A DNA stretch of 64,000 bases from a virus. The stretch covers positions 1-64,000 of the IMG/VR virus record IMGVR_UViG_3300047388_000423; one strand, written 5' to 3'. The translations under genes and the position numbers were made by a program. Below, piece after piece: positions 1 to 7,011 of the stretch; within the stretch, counting starts at the first letter, position 1; each line of letters starts with the position of its first letter. Below the pieces are notes generated by a model. The model did not search any database. It saw only the letters and a program-made list of their open reading frames with translations, and was not told the DNA's origin.

Positions 1-365
1 ATGGCAGGCTGCTTTCGCTGCCGCGCGATGATTGGCCGCCGGGTTGTCCACGCGATCAGCGTGCGCTGCAATTGTCACGGCTGGCGGCGGAGCATCACGA
101 CGCGCTGTTGTTGACCATCAAGCGGGTATTTGCGCTGCCGACCTGTGCGGCCCGGCTGATGATTTTGCTGTTGCAGTACGAGCATGTGCCGCATGCCCGG
201 GTTGACATCGACCGCCAGGAGCTGGCGGTGCACATTTGCCGGATGCGCAAGGCGCTGCGCCCCTACGGTTTGCGGATTGAGACCCTGTGGGGTTACGGCT
301 ATTCGCTGCCATCAGAGCATCGTCGCCGCGCCATGGAGATGGTGTTGCCAAGGGTTGGGGATTAA
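1..365 (+). CDS. Winged-helix DNA-binding protein, 3' part (N-terminus outside window)
   Basis: Open from the window edge in the frame whose first full codon is at base 3 (GRLLSLPRDDWPPG...) to the stop at 363-365. A TTG at 72 could start it but lies inside the conserved-looking stretch, so I treat the gene as cut by the edge. The C-terminal part (ICRMRKALRPYGLRIETLWG, then GYGYSL) is the recognition helix and wing of an OmpR/PhoB-type winged helix. No receiver domain is visible. The gene starting at 63904 supplies a matching N-terminal HTH in a compatible frame, so the two are probably halves of one gene. Likely a phage transcriptional regulator; target unknown. Confidence 0.7.
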   Translation, partial: GRLLSLPRDDWPPGCPRDQRALQLSRLAAEHHDALLLTIKRVFALPTCAARLMILLLQYEHVPHARVDIDRQELAVHICRMRKALRPYGLRIETLWGYGYSLPSEHRRRAMEMVLPRVGD

Positions 366-386
366 CTGGCAGCAGGCGGAAGCCTT

Positions 387-674
387 ATGGACGTTCGACC
401 CTTTATCACGACCAAGGAAGTGTTTGATCTATGGATGACCGGTCTGCAAATAAAACAGATCGCCGCCGGAGCTGAAATGTCCGCCAGCTACATCTCCAGG
501 ATGCTCTACGACGCCATAGCGGAGCTGGAACCCTGGGACGACAAAGGTACCCGACCAGGACCTGAATGGAACGCCCTTTACGACGCATATGAGGATCGCC
601 GCTGTGAAAGGGTCAAACAATTAAGAGCCCAACGATTATACAATCGCCGCCAGTCTAATGGCTCTCAAACGTAA
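387..674 (+). CDS. Small HTH protein, unknown role
   Basis: 95 aa starting at ATG 387. Residues about 13-40 (FDLWMTGLQIKQIAAGAEMS and following SASYISRML) look like a helix-turn-helix of the kind that scans for a short target; the C-terminal third is Arg/Gln rich (ERVKQLRAQRLYNRRQ) and probably also contacts nucleic acid. It directly follows the winged-helix gene and meets the leftward packaging operon tail to tail (stop 674, opposing stop 700). Could be a regulator or a small-terminase-like DNA binder; I cannot choose. Function not assigned. Confidence 0.6.
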   Translation: MDVRPFITTKEVFDLWMTGLQIKQIAAGAEMSASYISRMLYDAIAELEPWDDKGTRPGPEWNALYDAYEDRRCERVKQLRAQRLYNRRQSNGSQT

Positions 675-699
675 GTGCCCGCCGTGCCTTCACTGGCGG

Positions 700-924
700 T
701 CATTTGATCCCGACGTCGATTGGCAGCACCCAATAGCGCTTGTCGCCGCCGGAATTTTCATCGATGCCGCGCAGCATCACGGTCAGGGTATGGCCTGGCT
801 GCAGTTTGTCGGCCGGCACCGTGAACTCGTTTTCACCGTCCTCTGCAACCTTCATACGCTCATAACTGACGATTTCGCCGCCGGCATCGTTCACGATCAA
901 AAGGATTTCCTTCAGGCCGTTCAT
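700..924 (-). CDS. Hypothetical protein, last gene of packaging operon
   Basis: 74 aa from ATG at 924, preceded by GGAG about 11 nt upstream. The sequence (NGLKEILLIVNDAGGEIVSY ... FTVPADKLQPGHTLTVMLRG) alternates hydrophobic and polar residues as in a small beta-sandwich and has no catalytic motif I recognise. It is the promoter-distal member of the leftward run 4599-700, only 24 nt after the Cys-cluster gene, so it is probably co-transcribed with terminase. Function unknown. Confidence 0.6.
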   Translation of the reverse strand: MNGLKEILLIVNDAGGEIVSYERMKVAEDGENEFTVPADKLQPGHTLTVMLRGIDENSGGDKRYWVLPIDVGIK

Positions 925-948
925 CGTGTCGGGTAGCTCCAATTCCGC

Positions 949-1344
949 CTATAGCACCGGGATCCGCTCGTCGCCGATCATGATTACGGTGCTCCAGCGC
1001 GTTTCCTGCAATCCCACTCGGGCGATCTGTTTGATGTCGTCGAACCAGGGTTGTTCGCGCCAGCGCAGCTTTTGTGCCGGATCGACGATGAAGCAGATCA
1101 CGGTTTTGCCGTCGTTGATCTGGGCGTCGATCACGATCTTGCTTAACTTTGGGTACCAGTGCTCGCCGAACCGCATATCGCGCAGCCAGACGCAATGGAA
1201 GTCGCGGCACGGTTGCGGCCTGTGCTGGTAAATTTTGCAGCCACCGCCGGGCTTGATAGCGTGCGGGCACCAGTCGTGGCGTGGCTTGACTTCCGGCACG
1301 CCCATGATTTTGCAGCACAGGCTACAGCTGCCGCAGCTGCGCAT
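949..1344 (-). CDS. YkgJ-like cysteine-cluster protein
   Basis: 131 aa. The N-terminus has the closely packed motif CGSCSLCC followed by C at about 26, C at 36, C at 46 and C at 51 (PCRDFHCVW). This spacing is typical of the YkgJ / zinc- or iron-chelating Cys-cluster family, thought to coordinate Fe-S or Zn. Located 12 nt downstream of another small gene in the terminase operon. Family members occur in phages, but their role there is not established. The C-terminal half (QPWFDDIKQIARVGLQETRW) is probably helical. Confidence 0.75.
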   Translation of the reverse strand: MRSCGSCSLCCKIMGVPEVKPRHDWCPHAIKPGGGCKIYQHRPQPCRDFHCVWLRDMRFGEHWYPKLSKIVIDAQINDGKTVICFIVDPAQKLRWREQPWFDDIKQIARVGLQETRWSTVIMIGDERIPVL

Positions 1345-1356
1345 TCGCTGGTTTTC

Positions 1357-1818
1357 TCATATGTCGTCCCAGAACATGTCCTCGCCGAACTCTGATTTCC
1401 CCAGCGTGCCGAACAATTGCTCCAGGGATGGCCAGACATCTATTTCATTGCTCTTGTGCCAATTTACAGCGATCCTGCCGTCCGCAAATACCACACCTTT
1501 GCACAACAACTCGCTTGGGATGTTCTTTGCATTGTCGCTCAAGCGTCTGGCGAGAGTGAATCGCTTGATTTTGCTTATGTCGTGCGTGCTGACGTCCTGC
1601 TCTTTGCTTACCGGTCCCGGGCCCCACCGCGCCAGGCAGCTGTGCTGTCGCAGTCCTGGCATGATTGGTTCCCGGCAGCCGAACAACGAATGGATTTCAT
1701 AGCCTTCGTCAGCAGCCTTGTGGACGTCAGGACAATCGGCTCGATGCACCAGGATTTCGCCCTCATCAGGTTCGGTAGTGAGTGCGAGGTGGTAAGTCCT
1801 GTTCATGTCCAACATCAT
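1357..1818 (-). CDS. Hypothetical protein overlapping the end of terlL
   Basis: About 153 aa if it starts at ATG 1818, whose ATGA overlaps the TerL stop (1815-1817), implying translational coupling; a GTG two codons upstream is possible. The N-terminus reads YHLALTTEPDEGEILVHRAD and a Cys pair follows (FGCREPIMPGLRQHSC). No domain recognised. Its position between TerL and the Cys-cluster protein suggests an accessory packaging or host-takeover role, which is inference only. Confidence 0.6.
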   Translation of the reverse strand: MMLDMNRTYHLALTTEPDEGEILVHRADCPDVHKAADEGYEIHSLFGCREPIMPGLRQHSCLARWGPGPVSKEQDVSTHDISKIKRFTLARRLSDNAKNIPSELLCKGVVFADGRIAVNWHKSNEIDVWPSLEQLFGTLGKSEFGEDMFWDDI

Positions 1819-3272
1819 GTCCACCCCAATGCGGTAATGCGCGGTCGGTCCTTGATCCGCGGCCGTGGCGTCAGGCGCCGGGCGAATTCGTGCACCAGAT
1901 TACCATGAACCACCAGGCAGATGTACTGCAGGCAATCGGCGACGTGCGAGAAGCCTTCCTTGTCGAACTTCTCCGGAATGCTCCTCAAGCCGCCGTCGCG
2001 GTGTTTCTTGTAGCGGTAGCCGCCCGACATCGCGCGCACCAGCCAGGGGCAGCCGGGTCCATTGATGCACAATGCCGGGCCGCCATTGACCTGGCGTCCG
2101 AGCAGGGTTTCCACCGCTCTCAACCTGGTGTCGATATCGTTGGTCGGCGCCGGGAACGCCGGCAGCCCGAGCCGCTTCAGCGCGTCGAACGAGGTTTCTT
2201 CGGCGATGGTGCCTTTGGCGATGCCGGAGGGGTCGCCCACCAGGATCACTTTCGAGCCGATGAATTTCTCTGAATAAAGCTTTGGCCGCAGGTTCTGCTC
2301 GACGTGTTTCTCCAGGCCGATGTTGCTGGCTGGCACTTCCATGTGGATCAGGAGCCGGCCCATGTGGTCGACCTGGCCGATCAGCGCCCAGGGATTGCGG
2401 CCGAAGTCGATGCCGACGATCAGCGGATAGCCCGGGATCACGAAGGTCTCCCGCACCACATGGAAGCTGGACTTGAACGAGGCCTTGAACACCGCTTCGC
2501 CGGAAGGATCGTCGCCGTATTCGGCGTAGACGTAGCGTTTCACCCAGGCGCTGTCGCTGCCGTACATCTCGACAAAGCGCTCGTAATATTTCCGCCCCTG
2601 TGCCAGCCGGTCGGGGTGGTTAAACGGGAGTTTGGTGGTGACTTCATTCTGCAGCAGGTAGTTCAAATTCTCGGCCTTGTCCGACATGCCGCTGGGCTGG
2701 ATGAAGACCTGCCAGTCCGCCGGCGGCTCGACCATGAACTTGGCCCAGTCGGAAAGCTCCACTGGCATGTTGGTGTCGGCCAGGATGCCACACCAGGTTG
2801 GGATGCCGCGGTTGCCTGACGGATAGCGGCCGATGCGGCCGGAAATCGGGGCCAGGATATCGAAGTTGCATTCGATGATTTCGGAGATGAAGGCGCCGGT
2901 CAATTGCATCGACAGCAGCCGGGCCTGGTCTTCGGCGTTCTCCAGCGGGATGAAGATCCACTCGCTCTTGACGTCGCCGAAGTCGAGATAAAAGGTGTTG
3001 TCCGAAACCCGCCACTCGCCCAGCCCCACCAGCCAGTTTTGCATGTCCTTCAGTACAGTGTCCTTCAACTGCTTCAGGGTTTGCCGCACGAAGGCGAAGC
3101 GGGTGTAGCGGTAGCCGTCGGGTGCCCTGGCCTGCGCCATCGCACGCCGCAGCACCTCGATGATGCACGCGGTGGTCTTGCCGCTGCCGACCGGGCCGGC
3201 GGCGATGCGGCCGAACGCCTGCGATTTCATGAAGGAGGCCAGCGTCGGCGGCGCCGTGTAGTCGATTGCCAT
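1815..3272 (-). CDS. terL: Terminase large subunit (TerL)
   Basis: 485 aa, a normal length for the packaging motor that cuts concatemers and pumps DNA into the prohead. N-terminal ATPase: Walker A GPVGSGKTT near residues 26-34, and a Walker-B-like strand LTGAFISEIIE near 125-135. C-terminal RNase-H-like nuclease: LIVGIDFGRNPW with the first acidic residue, VILVGDPSG with the second, and SHVADCLQY with the third. ATG 3272 abuts the stop of the upstream gene. Terminase lies on the strand opposite to portal and capsid, unlike the usual terS-terL-portal order. Confidence 0.92.
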   Translation of the reverse strand: MAIDYTAPPTLASFMKSQAFGRIAAGPVGSGKTTACIIEVLRRAMAQARAPDGYRYTRFAFVRQTLKQLKDTVLKDMQNWLVGLGEWRVSDNTFYLDFGDVKSEWIFIPLENAEDQARLLSMQLTGAFISEIIECNFDILAPISGRIGRYPSGNRGIPTWCGILADTNMPVELSDWAKFMVEPPADWQVFIQPSGMSDKAENLNYLLQNEVTTKLPFNHPDRLAQGRKYYERFVEMYGSDSAWVKRYVYAEYGDDPSGEAVFKASFKSSFHVVRETFVIPGYPLIVGIDFGRNPWALIGQVDHMGRLLIHMEVPASNIGLEKHVEQNLRPKLYSEKFIGSKVILVGDPSGIAKGTIAEETSFDALKRLGLPAFPAPTNDIDTRLRAVETLLGRQVNGGPALCINGPGCPWLVRAMSGGYRYKKHRDGGLRSIPEKFDKEGFSHVADCLQYICLVVHGNLVHEFARRLTPRPRIKDRPRITALGWT

Positions 3273-3500
3273 TTAATCCTTGCCGATGCCGGGAAACTTC
3301 GCCTTCACCTTGGCGCGCACCGCGGCTTTTTCCGAACTCGAACCATGCTGGCTGACCCGCGACAGCGCGTTGCGGGCGTGGGATTTGTCCGGGATCGGGT
3401 ACGAGCCCGATCCTTTGCCGCTTTTGCCTTCGCCCTTGCCGGGCAGCGCGAACGAGCTTGACGGCAGCCGTTTGCGATCGCCTGCAGACAGTTTGGCCAT
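3273..3500 (-). CDS. Small basic phage protein
   Basis: 75 aa, rich in Lys, Ser and Gly. The stretch YPIPDKSHARNALSRVSQHG followed by EKAAVRAKVKAKFPGI matches a small protein I recognise as recurrent in phage genomes (DUF-type; no known function), with a putative basic helix at the C-terminus that could bind nucleic acid. It ends directly before the TerL start codon, consistent with coupling to packaging. Confidence 0.7.
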   Translation of the reverse strand: MAKLSAGDRKRLPSSSFALPGKGEGKSGKGSGSYPIPDKSHARNALSRVSQHGSSSEKAAVRAKVKAKFPGIGKD

Positions 3501-3512
3501 GGGTCACCGCTC

Positions 3513-3719
3513 CTATGCCGCCCCGGTCGCCAATTGCTGATGGATGCCGCCGGGTGCGTACTGATCCAGGGTCGGCGCCGCGCAGATCAGCCGCAGCTGC
3601 TCGTAGGCGCCGCCATTGGCGTACTGATTGTAGGTGGTGCCGGGACCGGAAGTGTCGGCGTCCGAGATCTGCTTGAAGACGCCGCCGGGATTGTACTGGT
3701 TGAAGGTGATGGTGGCCAT
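3513..3719 (-). CDS. Small repeat protein (NQY/DQY-x-GG motifs)
   Basis: 68 aa containing three spaced copies of a (N/D)QYxxGGxxxQ motif: FNQYNPGGVFKQ, YNQYANGGAYEQ, LDQYAPGGIHQQ. The roughly 23-residue periodicity suggests a short structural repeat. It lies 2 nt from the upstream gene in the packaging operon. Function unknown; a virion-decoration or packaging accessory is conceivable. Confidence 0.6.
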   Translation of the reverse strand: MATITFNQYNPGGVFKQISDADTSGPGTTYNQYANGGAYEQLRLICAAPTLDQYAPGGIHQQLATGAA

Positions 3720-3721
3720 GG

Positions 3722-4039
3722 TCAGGTTCCTGTCAGTCCGCTTGTGCCTGACGTGCCTGATGTACCTGATGTGCCTGATGTCCCTGACGCTCCGGATATG
3801 CCGGTCGGCCCCATGCCGGCAGGGATTTCCTTGACGTCCATGATTTCGATTTCCTCGCCTTCGGCCGCCGATTGCACTTTTTGCGCAATGGCCTGCTCGC
3901 GGCCTGCGGCGCTGACCGTCTCATCGGTGATCTTGCCGGTAACACGGGATCTGATCACGAACGACGCCATGCTTGCGCCGCTCGCTCCGCTGGTTGCGCT
4001 TCCGGTTGCCCCGGTGGGGCCAGTCGTTCCAGTCGCCAT
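3722..4039 (-). CDS. Small Gly-Thr-Ser repeat protein
   Basis: 105 aa. The N-terminus ([11 protein letters not shown]) and C-terminus (GASGTSGTSGTSG) are collagen-like or Gly-Ser-Thr tripeptide runs flanking a compact middle (VIRSRVTGKITDETVSAAGR ... EGEEIEIMDVKEI). A strong GGAGGAG precedes ATG 4039. Low-complexity ends and a beta-rich middle suggest an oligomeric structural or adaptor protein. Upstream of it is a 20-bp tandem repeat. Confidence 0.6.
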   Translation of the reverse strand: MATGTTGPTGATGSATSGASGASMASFVIRSRVTGKITDETVSAAGREQAIAQKVQSAAEGEEIEIMDVKEIPAGMGPTGISGASGTSGTSGTSGTSGTSGLTGT

Positions 4040-4054
4040 GGTCGTTCTCCTCCA

Positions 4055-4094
4055 GGGGGTTACCGCGGGTTAACGGGGGTTACCGCGGGTTAAC
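4055..4094. repeat. Two exact tandem copies of a 20-bp unit
   Basis: The unit GGGGGTTACCGCGGGTTAAC occurs at 4055-4074 and again at 4075-4094. It spans the intercistronic gap between the small-terminase candidate and the next gene and its second copy runs into the stop codon end of that candidate. It contains the palindromes CCGCGG and GTTAAC. It may be a terminase recognition or regulatory element; nothing else in the sequence decides this. Confidence 0.85.
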
Positions 4095-4599
4095 GTTGCT
4101 CTTCAGCGTTTAGCAACGACTCCAGGGTGAGCTGCTCCGGGGTCGCATTAGGGGTCTCGACCGCAATCGACTTGTCGTAGGTTTCAATCACGGGTTTGCC
4201 GTCGACATCAGCGCCGAGATTGATGGTGATCATGAACCTTTCGCTCGTGTTCTTCTCGGACTTGACCTCGCCGATGCCGGCGTTACGCGCCAGCAGTTTG
4301 GCGACGTCGGTGGCGGCCGGCAGCGGCTCTTTCAGGTCCAGCGCGCGGCGGGTCAGCATCGGCAGGATCTGCTCGAGATAGGCCAGCGAGCCGATCTTGA
4401 TTCGATCTCCGGTCGAAATTGTCGAATTCCACTCCAGCGTGAACTGCTCCTTGGCGCGCGCGTAGAATTCCAGCTTTGAAATCTCGTAGTAATCGGTCTC
4501 GGTAATGCCGAAATCGTCGAACACCTCCGCGTAGGGGCGGACGTTCATCGCCATTTCGCGCGCCAGCTTGGCCAGTTTGATTTCGTCGAGTTCGACCAT
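4090..4599 (-). CDS. terS: Putative terminase small subunit
   Basis: 169 aa from ATG 4599; a longer reading from 4653 lacks a better ribosome site. The N-terminal half is helical (LDEIKLAKLAREMAMNVRPY, then VFDDFGITETDYYEISKLEF), resembling the HTH-containing N-terminus of small terminases, followed by a conserved-looking segment on stepwise recruitment (RIKIGSLAYLEQILPMLTRR). First gene of the leftward terminase operon. Assigned mainly from position and helix pattern, so another DNA-binding role is possible. Confidence 0.55.
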   Translation of the reverse strand: MVELDEIKLAKLAREMAMNVRPYAEVFDDFGITETDYYEISKLEFYARAKEQFTLEWNSTISTGDRIKIGSLAYLEQILPMLTRRALDLKEPLPAATDVAKLLARNAGIGEVKSEKNTSERFMITINLGADVDGKPVIETYDKSIAVETPNATPEQLTLESLLNAEEQR

Positions 4600-4656
4600 A
4601 GCGGGAGTCCAGGTTATGGAACATTTTCCAGCCAGATCGCCCATACTCCACAAGTA

Positions 4657-4677
4657 TTAATATTTCCTTAAGAGTTT
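4657..4677 (+). promoter_or_regulatory. Putative late promoter upstream of portal
   Basis: An AT-rich 21-bp island in otherwise GC-rich DNA, beginning TTAATATTTCCTTAAGA, lies 18 bp before the portal start in the divergent gap between the small-terminase candidate and the portal gene. Nineteen of its 21 bases recur at 11493-11513, again upstream of rightward genes, so it is probably a phage promoter or activator site. No canonical -35/-10 pair is clear. Confidence 0.5.
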
Positions 4678-4694
4678 TTCGATTTTCTGCCCGA

Positions 4695-7010
4695 ATGGCA
4701 GAAACCGCTTCCGGCAATCTTGGCGTCCTCAACGTGCCTCCCGCGGGCAATCCACTCGGCCAGGTTGGCGTTCTCAACGTGGTGCCTCCGGCCGCGCTGG
4801 AAGCGATGATCCGCCAGCGCGAACTTGACAAGGCGGCAGCGCTTGCGCCGCCCGAACCGGCGCCGCCGGAATTGTGCGGCTACATCCGTGCTCAGTTCGA
4901 GATCATGCGCAACCACCGCAACACCGCCAGCGGTTGGTCGAACCGGCTGCTGGAAGCGCTGCGCACCTTTAATGGCCAGTACGCCCCCAGCCGGATGCAG
5001 GAGATCGTCAAGTTCGGCGGTAGCCAGGTCTATGCCCGGCTCAGCGCGCAGAAGTGCCGGGCGGCATCGTCGCTGTTGCGCGATATCTATCTCGGCCCGG
5101 ACCGGCCCTGGAGCATCAAGCCGCCGGCCGATCCCGACATCCCGCCGGAGATTATTCAGAAGATCGACCAGTTGATGCAGAGCGAGCAGCAGATGGTGGC
5201 GCAGACCACCGGACAGCCGCCGGCGCCGGAGGATATCCAGAAACGACGGATGGCGCTGCTGGACTCGGCCTCCGATGCGGCGCGCAAGAAAGCCCGGGAG
5301 CAGGCTCAGATCTCGGAGGACCGGATCGAGGAAATGCTGCAGGAGGGCGGGTTCTACCACGCCATGGCGGAGTTTCTGGTCGATCTGGCGATTTTCCCGT
5401 TCGCCTGCATCAAGGGCCCGACGGTCAAGGTGATGCCGGAAGTGAAGTGGCCGCCCGGCGGCGGTCGCCCGCAGGTGGTGCAGACGCCGAAGATGGTGTG
5501 GGCGCGGGTGTCGCCGTTCGACCTGTGGTGGACGCCGGGCGTGTCCGACATCGCCAACGCCAGTGTGATTGAGAAGTCGCGGCTGACCCGGGCCGAATTG
5601 AACGACTGTCTCGATCTGCCGGGGTTCGACCAGGCCGAGGTGCGCAAGGTGCTCGAGGAGTACGGCCGCGGCGGGCTGTACGACAGTTGGGACACCACCG
5701 ACGCTGAACGCGCGGTGCTGGAGAGCCGGGAGAACCCGGCCTGGAACCGGTCCGGGCTGATTACCCAGATGGAATTCCACGGTAACGTGCAGGGCCAGAT
5801 CCTGCAGGAATATGGCATGCCGGGGGCGTCCGATCCGTTGCGCGACTACCGCATCGATGCCTGGTGCATCGGCTCGCACGTCATCAAGGTGCAACTGTCG
5901 CCCAGTCCGCGGGCGCGACACCCGTATTTCATCACCAGTTTCGAGAAGGTGCCGGGGACGCCGCTCGGCAACGGCCTGATCGACATGGTCGCCGACCTGC
6001 AGGACGTCGCCAACGCCTGTCTGCGCTCGCTGGTTAACAACGTCTCGATCGCTTCCGGGCCGCAGGTGGTGATCAACGACGACCGGATCCGGCCGGAGGA
6101 AAACACCGACGACCTCTATCCCTGGAAGCGCTGGCACGCCACTAACGATCCGGTCGGCAACAATTCCAAGGCTCCGGTCGAGTTCTTCCAGCCGCAGAGC
6201 AACGCCCAGGATCTGCTGACGGTGTTCAAGTCGTTTGTCGACCTGGCCGACGATGTCAGTGCGATCCCGAAATATATCGGCGGCCAGCCGGGCGGCGGCG
6301 CCGGGCGCACCTCGTCTGGGCTGGCGATGCTGATGAACAACGCCAGCAAGATCCTGCAGACCGTGGCCGCCAATGTCGATCGCGACGTGCTCGAGCTGGC
6401 GTTGCAACAGCTCGCCGATCTGGTGTTGTTGACTGACACCACCGGGATGCTGACCGGCGAGGAAGACATTTCGGTGCAGGGCGTCACGGTGGCGGTGCAG
6501 CGCGAGACGCTGCGGCAACGCCAGCTCGAATTCCTGCAACACACCAACAACCCGACCGACTTCGCGATCATGGGTGCCAAGGGCCGCGGCTCGGTGCTGC
6601 GCTCGGTGTCGCAGACCATCGGGCTCGATGGCGAGGCGGTGGTGCCGACTGACGACGAGCTGCAGAAGAAGGAGCAGGCGCAGCAGCAGGGCGCGGAGCA
6701 GCAGGCGCTGAGCCAGCGCGTCGAGCAGGGCATTCAGCTTGGCGTCCAGCAGGGCGTCAGCAAGATTTCAACGGAGCTGACGGCGGGATTACTGGCTGCG
6801 CAGGCGGGTGGCATGGGCGCTTCGCCGGGAGGGCTCCCTGGTGGGCCTCCGGGCATGCCTCCCGGGGTTAACCCGGCGGCGCAGGCGCAGGGTAATCAGC
6901 CTTCGCCGATGTCCAACGCGCCAACGCAGGGAGCGAATCTGATGGGTAATCAGCCGGCGCCGCCTGGACCGGGCGGCCGGCCGGCGCCGATAGGAGGCGG
7001 GCCTGGCTAA
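4695..7010 (+). CDS. Portal protein
   Basis: 771 aa. The dodecameric portal forms the vertex through which DNA enters and leaves. Recognised from the conserved N-terminal region (FEIMRNHRNTASGWSNRLLE, FGGSQVYARLSAQKCRAASS, LLRDIYLGPDRPWSIKP) and a central FEKVPGTPLGNGLIDMVADL segment with PKYIGGQPGGGAGRTSSGLA, where the polypeptide reaches the tunnel. The C-terminal ~100 residues are Gln-rich coiled coil then Pro/Gly-rich tail (GGLPGGPPGMPPGV). Length is typical of podoviral portals. ATG 4695 has no obvious Shine-Dalgarno, so the start is not certain. Confidence 0.88.
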   Translation: MAETASGNLGVLNVPPAGNPLGQVGVLNVVPPAALEAMIRQRELDKAAALAPPEPAPPELCGYIRAQFEIMRNHRNTASGWSNRLLEALRTFNGQYAPSRMQEIVKFGGSQVYARLSAQKCRAASSLLRDIYLGPDRPWSIKPPADPDIPPEIIQKIDQLMQSEQQMVAQTTGQPPAPEDIQKRRMALLDSASDAARKKAREQAQISEDRIEEMLQEGGFYHAMAEFLVDLAIFPFACIKGPTVKVMPEVKWPPGGGRPQVVQTPKMVWARVSPFDLWWTPGVSDIANASVIEKSRLTRAELNDCLDLPGFDQAEVRKVLEEYGRGGLYDSWDTTDAERAVLESRENPAWNRSGLITQMEFHGNVQGQILQEYGMPGASDPLRDYRIDAWCIGSHVIKVQLSPSPRARHPYFITSFEKVPGTPLGNGLIDMVADLQDVANACLRSLVNNVSIASGPQVVINDDRIRPEENTDDLYPWKRWHATNDPVGNNSKAPVEFFQPQSNAQDLLTVFKSFVDLADDVSAIPKYIGGQPGGGAGRTSSGLAMLMNNASKILQTVAANVDRDVLELALQQLADLVLLTDTTGMLTGEEDISVQGVTVAVQRETLRQRQLEFLQHTNNPTDFAIMGAKGRGSVLRSVSQTIGLDGEAVVPTDDELQKKEQAQQQGAEQQALSQRVEQGIQLGVQQGVSKISTELTAGLLAAQAGGMGASPGGLPGGPPGMPPGVNPAAQAQGNQPSPMSNAPTQGANLMGNQPAPPGPGGRPAPIGGGPG

Positions 7011-7011
7011 A

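Noticed and set aside
4668-6542. 624-aa minus-strand open frame antisense to the portal gene
   Set aside because: Frame is open because of codon bias in the GC-rich portal gene; no family resemblance and no ribosome site.
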